From: Thermoleophilia bacterium | Lineage (GTDB): Bacteria; Actinomycetota; Thermoleophilia; Miltoncostaeales; Miltoncostaeaceae | Length of the DNA: 64,000 bases | Reading direction: 5' to 3' | Assembly: GCA_009694365.1 (NCBI GenBank) | Contig: SHVE01000009.1 | Span: 1-64,000 of the forward strand | Shown: positions 54,240 to 62,920 of the stretch, one piece after another | How the letters are laid out: the number at the start of each line of letters is the position of its first letter | How positions within the stretch are numbered: the stretch's first letter is position 1 | Notes under the pieces: model-generated | The model's input: the letters and a program-made list of their open reading frames with translations, nothing else | What the model was told of the DNA's origin: nothing | The model's database searches: none | Program-made: the position numbers and the translations under genes

Positions 54240-55811
54240 TTAGGTGACGATGAGCATAAGGACCCGCGTCACCCCGCCACGAGGTGTGGCACCGATGATC
54301 CAGCGCCCGCGACCGAGCGATGCGCCGCCAAGCCCGCCCTCAAGCGTGATGCGGTTCGCACCATCGGCACCGCTCACCGAGAGGGCCCCCGCGACTCGGG
54401 ACGTACCAGCACGCGCGGCCGTGATGCGTACGTGCGCGGGCTTCGACAGACCGAACGTGATGGTGATGCGCTGTCCGGGCCGTACCCGGGCGGGTCGCGC
54501 GAGCAGGTCAACCACTACCGCGGGGCCGGAAGTGGTTGATCCGGCGAGGCCCGTGGCAGTCATAACGCCCGATCGCGCGATCGCTGGATCGATGATCGGG
54601 TCGGTCCACTGCCAGGCGACCGGTGCGATCCCATCGTCACCGATGGCCGCCTGCGGAGCGATAGCGGGGCGGTGGGGGTGAGAGATGGTGACGGGGGCGG
54701 CGAAGTCGCCGTCCGGCGATCGCAGCGCGGCCTGTACGACGTACGACGACGGATCGCTTGCTGCCGCCCACGTGACAATCGTTGCCCCGGAACCGCTGAT
54801 GGCCATGCGGGGGGTACCGGCGGTGCTGTTGGCATTCGATAGGTCGCGTGGGATCCCCCACTCTTCACCGGTGGGGCGGAGGGAGGCCTGAACCACGCCG
54901 GACCGCAGCCACGTGGCGATGACGTTGCCGCGTTGATCCGCGCCCACCTGTGCGCCGCGCAGTTGCGGGGCCGGCCGGGAGATGTCCGACACGCGGCTCC
55001 ACGGGCCGCGTGTCGGGTGGACGGATGCCTGGGCCACCACCTCCGCGCCGCGGGTGAGTGTCCATACCGCGATGGCCTCCCCCGTCGGCGTGATGGTGAC
55101 GGCGGGGTCCATGAGGGCTCCGCTCCCCTCGGCGGAGATCGTCTCGGGCGGGGAAAACGTCTCATCGGCGGCGCGCAGTGATGCCCGGACGCGATAGGTG
55201 TTCGCGTCGTCCTGCCGCCAGACCACCACGGCACCGGCGATGCCCGCGGCCACGCCCGGAGTGGACGCGCGCTCGTCGGGTGATGACACATCACGGGTGG
55301 GTCCAAAGCGTCCCGCGTCGTTTGCGCAGGTGGCGCGGATGGTGGATCCACCATCCGACACCTCACCGGCCCACGCGATGATGGGCGCGCATCCGCTCCC
55401 GAACGCAAGGCGAGGGGATGATGCGACCTGTCCGCGGGGCGACAGCGCGATCGCAGGCAGGAATCGGCGTCGCGCGGGACGGATGCTCAACCGAACCCGT
55501 CCTGCCTCGATCCACCCGACCGCCGCGAGCCCGTGGGTGGTCATGGCGACCACCACTCCGGTGGCACCCCGCCCGCTTCCCGGCACGCGCACGGGTGAGT
55601 ACCACGGGCCGCCCGGGGTACGCAGCGTGACCATCACACCCGCGGCCGTGGCCCATGCCGCGATCGCACGGCCGTCGTCGTTGCCGGCCACGGCCGGACC
55701 CTGCCCACCCCGATCCGCCGGCGCGATGGTGGTGGGGGGGAGCCACGCGGTGGCACCCAGCGCCACCGATGGCGCGATCAGGACGACGACGACGGCGATG
55801 GGTCGGAGCAC
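54240..55811 (-). CDS. Secreted protein with WD-like beta-propeller repeats
   Basis: GTG 55811 gives a clean signal peptide (LRPIAVVVVLIAPSVALGAT). The remainder of the 523 residues is a series of about 45-residue units with the theme G.A.A.W....V....R...G.W, for example AIAAWATAAGVMVTLRTPGG, VVVWRQDDANTYRVRASLR, GNVIATWLRSGVVQASLRP. The pattern suggests a six- or seven-bladed propeller. A C-terminal beta module follows (VRPGQRITITFGLSKPAHVR). Similar exported repeat proteins are common in Thermoleophilia (from memory). Function is unknown; adhesion or ligand binding is plausible. Confidence 0.75.
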   Translation of the reverse strand: MLRPIAVVVVLIAPSVALGATAWLPPTTIAPADRGGQGPAVAGNDDGRAIAAWATAAGVMVTLRTPGGPWYSPVRVPGSGRGATGVVVAMTTHGLAAVGWIEAGRVRLSIRPARRRFLPAIALSPRGQVASSPRLAFGSGCAPIIAWAGEVSDGGSTIRATCANDAGRFGPTRDVSSPDERASTPGVAAGIAGAVVVWRQDDANTYRVRASLRAADETFSPPETISAEGSGALMDPAVTITPTGEAIAVWTLTRGAEVVAQASVHPTRGPWSRVSDISRPAPQLRGAQVGADQRGNVIATWLRSGVVQASLRPTGEEWGIPRDLSNANSTAGTPRMAISGSGATIVTWAAASDPSSYVVQAALRSPDGDFAAPVTISHPHRPAIAPQAAIGDDGIAPVAWQWTDPIIDPAIARSGVMTATGLAGSTTSGPAVVVDLLARPARVRPGQRITITFGLSKPAHVRITAARAGTSRVAGALSVSGADGANRITLEGGLGGASLGRGRWIIGATPRGGVTRVLMLIVT

Positions 55812-55825
55812 GCCCCCATCCTGCC

Positions 55826-55933
55826 CGTGCCGTACGCGGATGTCCAGATGGTGTGTCCGGGTCGCTGCGATCCTGCGTCGGCGGCTTCGCGTGAGCGACG
55901 TGCCGTACGCGGATGTCCAGATGGTGTGTCCGG
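55826..55933. repeat. Two perfect 35-bp direct repeats, 38-bp spacer
   Basis: Positions 55826-55860 and 55899-55933 are identical over 35 bp, starting CGTGCCGTACGCGG and ending GGTGTGTCCGG, with period 73. They lie between the divergent secreted-protein and RpiR genes, where promoters and operators should be. No third copy and no cas genes are seen. Confidence 0.9.
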
Positions 55934-55986
55934 AGGCACCGGTCGGGGGCGGAAGGGGCGGGGGCCTGTTCGTCGAATGAGGGGCC

Positions 55987-56790
55987 GTGCCACCTGACGC
56001 AGACGAACTCACTGACGTCCTCCGCCGCGACTACGCGCGGTTCAGTCCAGCCCAGCAGGCGCTGGCCCGATACCTCGTGGACCACGTCGCCGAGTTGCCG
56101 CTGGTGTCGGCCCATGAAGTGGCGCAGGCCGCCCACTGCAGCCCCGCCACGGTAGTGCGCTTTGCCCAGGCGCTCGGATACGCGGGCTATCCCGAACTCC
56201 AGCGCACCGTGCGCCAGGCCCACCGGCCGGGGATCGGCGTGCGTGCCGTCGGCGCTCCGGGCTCGCGCACCCGTCTGGAGGTGTTCGACGTCGATCGTCG
56301 GGCCCTCGAGGATGTGGCAGCGCGCCTCGGCACCGAGGGCGTCCAGCCGCTCGTGGCCCCGCTCGTCTCCGTAACGCCCATCGTGATCGCCGGAGACGCC
56401 ATGGCGCGTCCAATCATCACCCTCTTAGAGGAGCGACTGTCGCGCGCCGGCCGGGAGACGCTGATCGTCGATTCCGGGGAGGTCCGCGTGCGGATGCGCC
56501 TTGGTGCGCTCGGCCGCGGCGGCGGACTCCTCGCCGTGTCCATCGGCAAGGAGACACGGGTGGCGGAGTACGCCGTTGCCGCGGCGCGTGCCGCGGGCGC
56601 ACCGGCCGTCGCCCTGGTCGACTCAAGCCTCTCGGCGGCATCTCGTGCCCCTGTGGTACGGGTGATCCCCGCCGAGGAGCGGGGCGGCGAACCCAGCCTC
56701 ACCGCCTTCGTGGCTGTCGCGCAGGCATTGGCGCAGGGGATCGCGGCGCATCAGGTTCAGCGCCGGACGCTCACAGCGATTCCCGCCTAG
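55987..56790 (+). CDS. RpiR/MurR-family transcriptional regulator
   Basis: The 267-residue protein has an N-terminal HTH_6 domain (about 10-80: FSPAQQALARYLVDHVAELP, SAHEVAQAAHCSPATVVRFA) and a C-terminal SIS-like sugar-phosphate domain (VVIAG, LLAVSIGKETRVAEYAVAA, GAPAVALVDSSLSAASRAPV). The SIS nucleotide/sugar loop is atypical (IAGDAMARP in place of GxGxS). It is divergent from the secreted-protein gene, has the 35-bp repeats upstream, and precedes pdxS; its ligand may be a phosphosugar (inference). Confidence 0.88.
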   Translation: MPPDADELTDVLRRDYARFSPAQQALARYLVDHVAELPLVSAHEVAQAAHCSPATVVRFAQALGYAGYPELQRTVRQAHRPGIGVRAVGAPGSRTRLEVFDVDRRALEDVAARLGTEGVQPLVAPLVSVTPIVIAGDAMARPIITLLEERLSRAGRETLIVDSGEVRVRMRLGALGRGGGLLAVSIGKETRVAEYAVAAARAAGAPAVALVDSSLSAASRAPVVRVIPAEERGGEPSLTAFVAVAQALAQGIAAHQVQRRTLTAIPA

Positions 56791-56833
56791 GGCAATTTTT
56801 CCCCACCCTCTGCGGGAGCAGGCCCGGGCGTTC

Positions 56834-56839
56834 TACACT
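56834..56839 (+). promoter_or_regulatory. -10 hexamer TACACT before pdxS
   Basis: TACACT is followed by a 29-nt leader that contains CAGGAG at 56856-56861 upstream of GTG 56869; it is one of the leadered promoters. Confidence 0.45.
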
Positions 56840-56868
56840 CCTCGCGGATTCCGATCAGGAGTGGGTGA

Positions 56869-57774
56869 GTGAGCGACAACGTCCAAGGCAACGGTGTCAC
56901 CGGTACGCATGCCGTCAAGGCGGGGCTGGCCCGGATGCTCACGGGTGGCGTCATCATGGACGTCGTCACCCCGGAGCAGGCGAAGATTGCGGAGGACGCC
57001 GGCGCGTGTGCGGTGATGGCCCTCGAGCGCATCCCGGCGGAGATCCGCCGACTGGGGGGTGTGGCCCGCATGTCGGATCCCGAAATGATCGAAGGGATTC
57101 AGTCGGCCGTCAGCATCCCGGTCATGGCCAAGTGCCGCATCGGTCACCACGTCGAGGCGCAAATCCTCCAAGCCCTCCAGATCGACTACATCGACGAGTC
57201 GGAGGTGCTGACCCCCGCCGATTCTGCGAGTCACATCGACAAGCGCCCGTTCACGGCGCCGTTCGTGTGTGGCGCGACCGACCTCGGGGAAGCGCTCCGC
57301 CGCATCTCTGAGGGCGCGTCCATGATCCGTACCAAGGGCGAGGCGGGCACGGGCAACGTGGTCGAGGCCGTGCGCCACATGAAGACGATCACCCAGGACA
57401 TTCGGCGTGTGGCCTCCGCGTCGCGTGAGGAGCGATTCGCCATTGCCCGGGAGATGTCCGCACCACTCGATCTCATCGAGTGGGTGGGTGAGCACGGTCG
57501 ACTGCCGGTCGTCAACTTCTCGGCCGGTGGTATCGCCACGCCCGCCGATGCCGCTCTGATGATGTATCTCGGCGCCGAGGGCGTCTTCGTTGGCAGCGGG
57601 ATCTTTATGAGCGCGGACCCGCCCGCCCGTGCGCGCGCGATCGTCGAGGCCACAACTCACTGGGACCACCCCGACGTCGTGGCCCGCGTGTCGCGTGGCC
57701 TGCGCGAGGCCATGCCGGGTATCGAGATCGGCGACTTGGGCGAGGCCGGCCTGCTGCAGACCCGGGGCTGGTGA
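56869..57774 (+). CDS. pdxS: Pyridoxal 5'-phosphate synthase lyase subunit PdxS
   Basis: The 301-residue barrel has [40 protein letters not shown], the catalytic lysine segments VIMDVV and [17 protein letters not shown], and [16 protein letters not shown]. It condenses ribose 5-phosphate, glyceraldehyde 3-phosphate and ammonia into PLP. GTG 56869; its stop overlaps pdxT (GTGA). Confidence 0.97.
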   Translation: MSDNVQGNGVTGTHAVKAGLARMLTGGVIMDVVTPEQAKIAEDAGACAVMALERIPAEIRRLGGVARMSDPEMIEGIQSAVSIPVMAKCRIGHHVEAQILQALQIDYIDESEVLTPADSASHIDKRPFTAPFVCGATDLGEALRRISEGASMIRTKGEAGTGNVVEAVRHMKTITQDIRRVASASREERFAIAREMSAPLDLIEWVGEHGRLPVVNFSAGGIATPADAALMMYLGAEGVFVGSGIFMSADPPARARAIVEATTHWDHPDVVARVSRGLREAMPGIEIGDLGEAGLLQTRGW

Positions 57775-58421
57775 GCGGGCCCGCGTCCTCCCGTCCCCGA
57801 ATCGGCGTGCTCGCCGTGCAGGGTGCGGTATGCGAGCACGAGGCCGCGTTGGCGGACGTGGGCGCGCGTACCACGCGGGTGCGCCTGCCGGATGAGATCG
57901 CCGGCCTCGGGGGTCTGGTCATTCCCGGGGGGGAGAGCACGACATTCGGCCTCGTGGCGGAACGGTCGGGCCTGCTGTCCGCGCTGCGTCGGTGCGTGGA
58001 CGAGGGAATGCCCGTGTTCGGCACCTGCGCGGGAATGATCATGCTCGCCGACGGCATTACGGGTGGTGGCACGCAGGCTCTCGTCGGCGGCATGGACATC
58101 GTGGTGAGGCGCAACGCCTTCGGGCGCCAGCAGGACTCGTTCGAGGCCGATCTCGACATCGCGGTGCTGGGGGATCCGCCTATGCGCGGGATCTTCATCC
58201 GCGCCCCGTGGATCGAGTCGGCCGGAGCGTCGGTCGAGATCCTCGCCGAGCACGCGGGCCACGCGGTCGCCGCGCGCGACGGGAGTCGTATCGTGGCGGC
58301 CTTCCACCCAGAGCTCACGGAGGACCGTAGGCTCCATCGGCTGTTCGTGGACATGGTCAGAGACCATGGTCGGCAGATCGGCGGCAATGATCAGGAGGAC
58401 ACTCGTGTCGGGGCACAGTAA
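57771..58421 (+). CDS. pdxT: PLP synthase glutaminase subunit PdxT
   Basis: The 216-residue class I glutaminase has [16 protein letters not shown] at the start, [10 protein letters not shown], the nucleophile Cys in [10 protein letters not shown], and [10 protein letters not shown] with the His-Glu pair. It feeds ammonia to PdxS. GTG 57771 overlaps the pdxS stop; its last 17 bp overlap yebC. Confidence 0.95.
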   Translation: MSGPASSRPRIGVLAVQGAVCEHEAALADVGARTTRVRLPDEIAGLGGLVIPGGESTTFGLVAERSGLLSALRRCVDEGMPVFGTCAGMIMLADGITGGGTQALVGGMDIVVRRNAFGRQQDSFEADLDIAVLGDPPMRGIFIRAPWIESAGASVEILAEHAGHAVAARDGSRIVAAFHPELTEDRRLHRLFVDMVRDHGRQIGGNDQEDTRVGAQ

Positions 58422-59157
58422 GTGGGCCACCATCAAGCGCAAGAAGGGCGCAGCGGACGCCAAACGCGGGCAGCTCTTCTCCAAGCTCTCCCGGGCGATC
58501 TCGGTTGCCGCGCGCGAGGGCGGCGGTGACCCGGAATCGAACGCGGGACTTGCGACGGCCATCGAAAAGGCCCGCGCCCACTCGATGCCGAAGGACAACG
58601 TCGAGCGGGCGATCCAGAAGGGCACGGGCGGTGGCGACGACGGGGTGGACTACGAGGCGGTCACGTATGAGGGCTACGGGCCCGGTGGCGTGGCCATCAT
58701 CTGCGTAGCGCTCACCGACAACCGAAACCGTACCGCCAGCGATGTACGCCACATCTTCACGAAGAGCGGATCCGAACTCGGTACCCCAGGCAGCGTGGCG
58801 TGGCAGTTCGAGCGCAAGGGCATCATCCTGATCGACGCCGAGGGCGTGGACGAGGAGGTCCTGATGGACGCCGCTCTCGAGGCCGGGGCGGAGGACATCG
58901 CCATCGATGGGTCGCAGTGGCAGGTCATCACCGATCCCGGGGATCTGCAGGCCGTGCGGACGGCCCTTAGCGCCGCCGGTCTAATCGCCGCAGCGGCCGA
59001 CATCACGATGCTGCCCCGGACGACCATCGCGGCGGGTGAGATGGAAGCCCGCCGGTTGCTCCGCCTGATCGACAACCTGGAAGAGAACGACGACATCCAG
59101 GACGTGTACGCCAACTTCGACATTTCCGAAGAGGTCATGGAGGCGGTGGCCGGTTAG
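58405..59157 (+). CDS. yebC: YebC/PmpR-family protein
   Basis: The 250-residue protein starts [20 protein letters not shown], then GGGDPESNAGLATAIEKARA and IFTKSGSELGTPGSVAWQFE, as in YebC. Members act in translation of difficult sequences or as regulators. The start is GTG 58405, fixed by AGGAGG six nt upstream and inside the pdxT end. It is placed directly before ruvC, as in many actinobacteria. Confidence 0.95.
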   Translation: MSGHSKWATIKRKKGAADAKRGQLFSKLSRAISVAAREGGGDPESNAGLATAIEKARAHSMPKDNVERAIQKGTGGGDDGVDYEAVTYEGYGPGGVAIICVALTDNRNRTASDVRHIFTKSGSELGTPGSVAWQFERKGIILIDAEGVDEEVLMDAALEAGAEDIAIDGSQWQVITDPGDLQAVRTALSAAGLIAAAADITMLPRTTIAAGEMEARRLLRLIDNLEENDDIQDVYANFDISEEVMEAVAG

Positions 59158-59169
59158 GACTCTGGCCTC

Positions 59170-59667
59170 GTGACCGTCCTCGGGATCGACCCGGGGCTCG
59201 CTAACACCGGCTACGGGGTGGTGCGTCGGGCCGGTGCCCGCATGGAGGCCGTGACGTGGGGGACGATCCGCACGACGGCGTCCACACCCATCGAAATCCG
59301 CCTGCTCGCCCTGCATGACGGCCTCGCCGCCGTGTTGGCCGCCAATCCGGTCGATTCCGCTTCGATCGAGGCGTTTTTCGTACATCCGGTGAGCACCGCG
59401 GCGATGGGGATGGCGGCCGCACGGGGTGCCCTGCTCGTGGCCTGCGCCGAGGCGGGAATCGCGGTTACCGAGTACAGCCCCAACGCCATCAAGCAGTCGG
59501 TCACCGGCAACGGGCGTGCCGATAAGCAACAAGTTCATGCGATGGTCCAGCGCATCACCGGGGCGACGGCCGAGGGCGACCACGCCGCCGACGCCCTTGC
59601 GGTCGCCATCTGCCATGCGTCCGCCGGGCCCCTCCAAGCCGCAATCGGCGTCCGCCGTGGGCGATAA
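59170..59667 (+). CDS. ruvC: Holliday junction resolvase RuvC
   Basis: The 165-residue nuclease has the four acidic positions: GIDPGLANTGYG (Asp), ASIEAFFV (Glu), and the C-terminal GDHAADALAVAICHA (two Asp). It cleaves Holliday junctions within RuvABC. GTG 59170 follows yebC by 12 bp. Confidence 0.96.
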   Translation: MTVLGIDPGLANTGYGVVRRAGARMEAVTWGTIRTTASTPIEIRLLALHDGLAAVLAANPVDSASIEAFFVHPVSTAAMGMAAARGALLVACAEAGIAVTEYSPNAIKQSVTGNGRADKQQVHAMVQRITGATAEGDHAADALAVAICHASAGPLQAAIGVRRGR

Positions 59668-59670
59668 CCT
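59665..59670 (+). promoter_or_regulatory. -10 hexamer TAACCT, possible leaderless ruvA start
   Basis: TAACCT spans the ruvC stop codon and ends 6 nt before ATG 59677, suggesting that ruvAB can be transcribed apart from ruvC. Confidence 0.4.
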
Positions 59671-59676
59671 GCGCTC

Positions 59677-60246
59677 ATGATCAGGTTCGTACGCGGGCAA
59701 TTCGCAGCGGCTGACGCCGACGGTGTGGTGGTGTGCATGGGTGGCATGGGCTTTCACGTGCGTGTCTCCAACACCACGCGGGCCCAGTTGCCCGGTATCG
59801 GCAGCGAAATCATGCTCAAGACGCACTTGGTGGTCCGCGAGGATGCGCTCGACCTGTACGGGTTCGGTGACGACGAGGAGCGCCTGATCTTTGAGGCCCT
59901 CCTCGGCGTGAACGGGATCGGTCCTCGCAGTGCACTGGCCATCTGCGGTCTCGGCACACCGCAGATGCTCGCCGTTGCCATTGGCAACGGCGAGACCGCG
60001 TACCTCAGCCGGGCGGCGGGGGTGGGGCGGAAGACGGCGGAGCGGATCCTCCTCGAACTCCGCGATCGCGTAGGTATCGGCGGCGGCACCACGGCGGCAC
60101 CGGGATCCCCGCGTGGGCGCGCGAAGCAGGGCCTCCTCACCTTGGGATTCTCCGGTGACGAGGTGGATTCCGCGCTCACGGGCGCGGATGACGGGCTCGA
60201 CGAGGAGGGGCTCATCCGCCACGGCCTCGCCGCGCTCGGCCGCTGA
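59677..60246 (+). CDS. ruvA: Holliday junction DNA helicase subunit RuvA
   Basis: The 189-residue protein has an OB-fold domain I ([20 protein letters not shown]), helix-hairpin-helix domain II ([33 protein letters not shown]) and a small domain III ([18 protein letters not shown]). It tetramerises on junctions and recruits RuvB. Its stop overlaps the ruvB ATG (TGATG). Confidence 0.96.
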   Translation: MIRFVRGQFAAADADGVVVCMGGMGFHVRVSNTTRAQLPGIGSEIMLKTHLVVREDALDLYGFGDDEERLIFEALLGVNGIGPRSALAICGLGTPQMLAVAIGNGETAYLSRAAGVGRKTAERILLELRDRVGIGGGTTAAPGSPRGRAKQGLLTLGFSGDEVDSALTGADDGLDEEGLIRHGLAALGR

Positions 60247-61274
60247 TGGACGACGAGCGCATCGCAAACCCCGCGGTGGTGGGCGAGGAGATCGAGTTCG
60301 ACAGTTCACTGCGCCCGAAGTCGCTTGACGCCTTCATCGGACAGGAGTCCGTGCGCCAGCAACTCGGCATCTTCCTCGAGGCCGCCCGCCAGCGCGAGGA
60401 GACCCTCGATCACGTGCTGCTGGCCGGCCCCCCGGGGTTGGGAAAGACCTCACTCGCCATCATCCTCGCTGCCGAGATGGGCGTGGAGATCACCGTCACG
60501 AGCGGTCCCGTGCTCGAGCGCAAGGGCGACCTCGCGGCCATTCTCACGGCGCTCGCGCCGGGTGACGTGCTCTTCATCGACGAGATCCACCGGCTCAGCC
60601 GGGTCGTCGAGGAAGTCCTGTACCCGGCGATGGAGGATTTCCAACTCGACATGATCTTGGGGCAGGGCCCCCAAGCACGCACGCTCCGGCTCACCCTCCC
60701 CCGGTTCACACTCGTCGGGGCCACCACGCGGACGGGGCTGCTCACATCGCCGCTGCGTGACCGTTTTGGCGTGGTGCAGCGCCTCGACTACTACAAGCCC
60801 TCGGAACTGGGCGACATCGTCGTCCGGTCGGCCGGTCTGCTGGGTATCGACATCGCCCCCGACGGCGCCCTTGTGATCGCCCGCCGTTCACGCGGCACCC
60901 CACGGATCGCCAACCGCCTCCTGCGCCGGGTGCGCGACGTCGCCCAGGTGCGTGGCCTCACGAGGATCGACCGTGACGCGGCCGAGGATGCCCTGCTGGT
61001 GCTTGAGGTGGACCAGGCCGGCCTCGACGACCTCGACCGCAAGATCCTTCACCATCTCGCCGTGACATTCGCGGGTCGCGCCACCGGTCTCGGAACGCTG
61101 GCCGATGCCGTGGGCGAGGCACCCGACACCATCGAGGACGTGTACGAGCCCTTCCTCATCCAACAGGGGTTGCTCGCCCGGACCCCCCGTGGTCGCGTGG
61201 CGACCCTCCGTACGTACGCGCACCTCGGGGTGGATCCCCCGGCACGCGCTCCGGGCCAGGACCCGCTCTTCTAG
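60246..61274 (+). CDS. ruvB: Holliday junction DNA helicase subunit RuvB
   Basis: The 342-residue AAA+ motor has [19 protein letters not shown], Walker [13 protein letters not shown], Walker [21 protein letters not shown], the sensor region [19 protein letters not shown] and a C-terminal winged helix ([17 protein letters not shown]). It is complete. Confidence 0.97.
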   Translation: MDDERIANPAVVGEEIEFDSSLRPKSLDAFIGQESVRQQLGIFLEAARQREETLDHVLLAGPPGLGKTSLAIILAAEMGVEITVTSGPVLERKGDLAAILTALAPGDVLFIDEIHRLSRVVEEVLYPAMEDFQLDMILGQGPQARTLRLTLPRFTLVGATTRTGLLTSPLRDRFGVVQRLDYYKPSELGDIVVRSAGLLGIDIAPDGALVIARRSRGTPRIANRLLRRVRDVAQVRGLTRIDRDAAEDALLVLEVDQAGLDDLDRKILHHLAVTFAGRATGLGTLADAVGEAPDTIEDVYEPFLIQQGLLARTPRGRVATLRTYAHLGVDPPARAPGQDPLF

Positions 61275-61278
61275 GGAG

Positions 61279-62466
61279 TCACACCGGTAGGGCTCGCCAG
61301 GGTCGCGGATTCGTGCCCTTAGATTGGAGCACCTCCCGGTAGATACCCTCGATCGAATCGGTCACCCGCGGCCAATCGAACTCGGCCATCACGGCCCGAC
61401 GGCCCTGCGCGCCGAGCACGGCGGATCCGTCGGGATCGTCGAGGACCTCCGCGAGGGCACGGGCCAACTCCACCGGGTCATGCGGGGGCACGAAGTGACC
61501 GGGCACGTCGCCGCGGATGACCTGGCGGAAACCGACGTTGTCGGCGGCCACTACCGGGGTACCGGACGCCAGCGCCTCCAGCAGCACGACGCCAAAGGAC
61601 GCGAGCACGCAGGGCGCCGCCAGGACGTCCGCCTCGCGGTAGTAGCGGGGTCGCTCGTCGTTGAGAAGCCCCAACCACTCCACCCGGTCCCATACGTCGA
61701 GCGCCTTCGCTTTGCGCTCGTACACGGGTCGCGCTGGCCCGTCACCGATGATTTGCACGGTGAAGTCACGGCCGGCAGTCTTCAGGATGGCCGCGGCCTC
61801 GAGGAGGTCGCCCAGTGCGTTGCGGGGGTCGAAGCGGCCCACGAACAGGATCCGGGGCCGGGACGCCGGGCGGTCCTCATCCGGGGTGAGCGGACGGTAG
61901 AGATCACAGTCGATGCCGTTGGGAACGATGTCCCAGTCTCCGGGGAAGTACGGGGAGAGAGCGGTGATGCAGGCCTCCGACACCGCGATCCGCCGATCGA
62001 GTCGCGCGAGTGAGTTGCGTACGTAGGGGCCGATGGCCCCGTACAGCCAGTGGCCGCCGTCGAAGTACGTGTGGAACGTTCCCACGGTGCACGGGGCCGT
62101 GGACACCCGCAGCACGCCCATCGGCAGAGTGGGAGATGCGAGGCCCTGTGCGTGGACCACATCCATGCCGCGGACCGCGGAGGCGATCTGGTGCTTGATA
62201 CCCAGCCCCATGGTCATGCGGGCGATCGAGCCGTTGGCCGGCACCGGGCGTGACCGCCCGATACGGGTTGTGCGGTATCCGTGGTCGCGGTGGGCCGCCC
62301 GGTCGATTTCCGCGACGACGCTCGCGTCGCCGAGGTTTCCGGTAACGATGGTGACGTCGTTGCCACGTCGGGCGAGTTCGCGTGACAGGAAGTGCACGTG
62401 CTCGCTGATCCCCCCGAGGACCGGGTAGGCGTACTCGGTGACCATGGCGATAGAGAGTGCGCTCAC
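61279..62466 (-). CDS. Glycosyltransferase family 4
   Basis: The 395-residue GT-B protein opens SIAMVTEYAYPVLGGISEHV. The C-terminal domain has LFVGRFDPRNALGDLLEAA, VYERKAKAL, and the donor motif LASFGVVLLEALASGTPVVA. It resembles PimA-like phosphatidylinositol mannosyltransferases of actinobacteria, though donor and acceptor cannot be fixed. GTG 62466 is set by TACCGT 8 nt upstream. It is inserted between ruvB and yajC on the opposite strand. Confidence 0.88.
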   Translation of the reverse strand: MSALSIAMVTEYAYPVLGGISEHVHFLSRELARRGNDVTIVTGNLGDASVVAEIDRAAHRDHGYRTTRIGRSRPVPANGSIARMTMGLGIKHQIASAVRGMDVVHAQGLASPTLPMGVLRVSTAPCTVGTFHTYFDGGHWLYGAIGPYVRNSLARLDRRIAVSEACITALSPYFPGDWDIVPNGIDCDLYRPLTPDEDRPASRPRILFVGRFDPRNALGDLLEAAAILKTAGRDFTVQIIGDGPARPVYERKAKALDVWDRVEWLGLLNDERPRYYREADVLAAPCVLASFGVVLLEALASGTPVVAADNVGFRQVIRGDVPGHFVPPHDPVELARALAEVLDDPDGSAVLGAQGRRAVMAEFDWPRVTDSIEGIYREVLQSKGTNPRPWRALPV

Positions 62467-62474
62467 GGCGCCGC

Positions 62475-62480
62475 ACGGTA
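62475..62480 (-). promoter_or_regulatory. -10 hexamer TACCGT, leaderless glycosyltransferase
   Basis: TACCGT on the minus strand ends 8 nt before GTG 62466; no Shine-Dalgarno. Confidence 0.45.
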
Positions 62481-62530
62481 CCAGTGACCGACGGGTGCCC
62501 CAGCGCGATACGGGGAGCGGGTTGCGCTGA

Positions 62531-62536
62531 TATCCT
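62531..62536 (+). promoter_or_regulatory. -10 hexamer TATCCT before yajC-secD
   Basis: TATCCT is followed by a 39-nt leader with AAGGAGG near 62558-62564 before ATG 62576. It drives the Sec accessory operon. Confidence 0.5.
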
Positions 62537-62575
62537 CCACCGGTCCTCGACCCCGTTAAGGAGGCTGAATACGGC

Positions 62576-62881
62576 ATGTCAAGCGTCCTTCTTCCTATGT
62601 ACATCGTTATCTTCGTGGCCCTTATCTACTTCGTCGGCATGCGCCCGCAGCAGAAGCGCCGTCGCGAGATGGAGACGCTCACCGCCGGTCTGCGTTCCGG
62701 CGACGAGATCGTGACAATGTCGGGCATTTACGGAATCGTTTCGGAGATCGAGGACGGGGGCACCTTGCTCCTCCAGGTCGCCGAAGACGTGGATATCCGC
62801 ATCTCCATCGGGGCGGTGTCGCGTAAGACCACGACCGACTCCCCGGTTGGCGCGGCATCCGAGCAGTCCGCCACCGAGTAG
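62576..62881 (+). CDS. yajC: Preprotein translocase subunit YajC
   Basis: The 101-residue protein has one N-terminal membrane span (YIVIFVALIYFVGMRPQQKR) and a soluble domain with LRSGDEIVTMSGIYGIV. This is the standard YajC, which joins SecDF at the translocon. AAGGAGG lies about 11 nt before the ATG. Confidence 0.96.
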   Translation: MSSVLLPMYIVIFVALIYFVGMRPQQKRRREMETLTAGLRSGDEIVTMSGIYGIVSEIEDGGTLLLQVAEDVDIRISIGAVSRKTTTDSPVGAASEQSATE

Positions 62882-62920
62882 GTCCACCACCATTCCCGCG
62901 CCCGTCATGGGAGCGCACGG

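Noticed and set aside
55826-55933. CRISPR array
   Set aside because: Only two repeats and one spacer, no cas genes in the window, and a position in a promoter region. Reported as a direct repeat instead.
61279-62604. Longer glycosyltransferase start at 62604
   Set aside because: It would cross the divergent yajC promoter and leader. GTG 62466 has TACCGT 8 nt upstream and starts at the family N-terminus.
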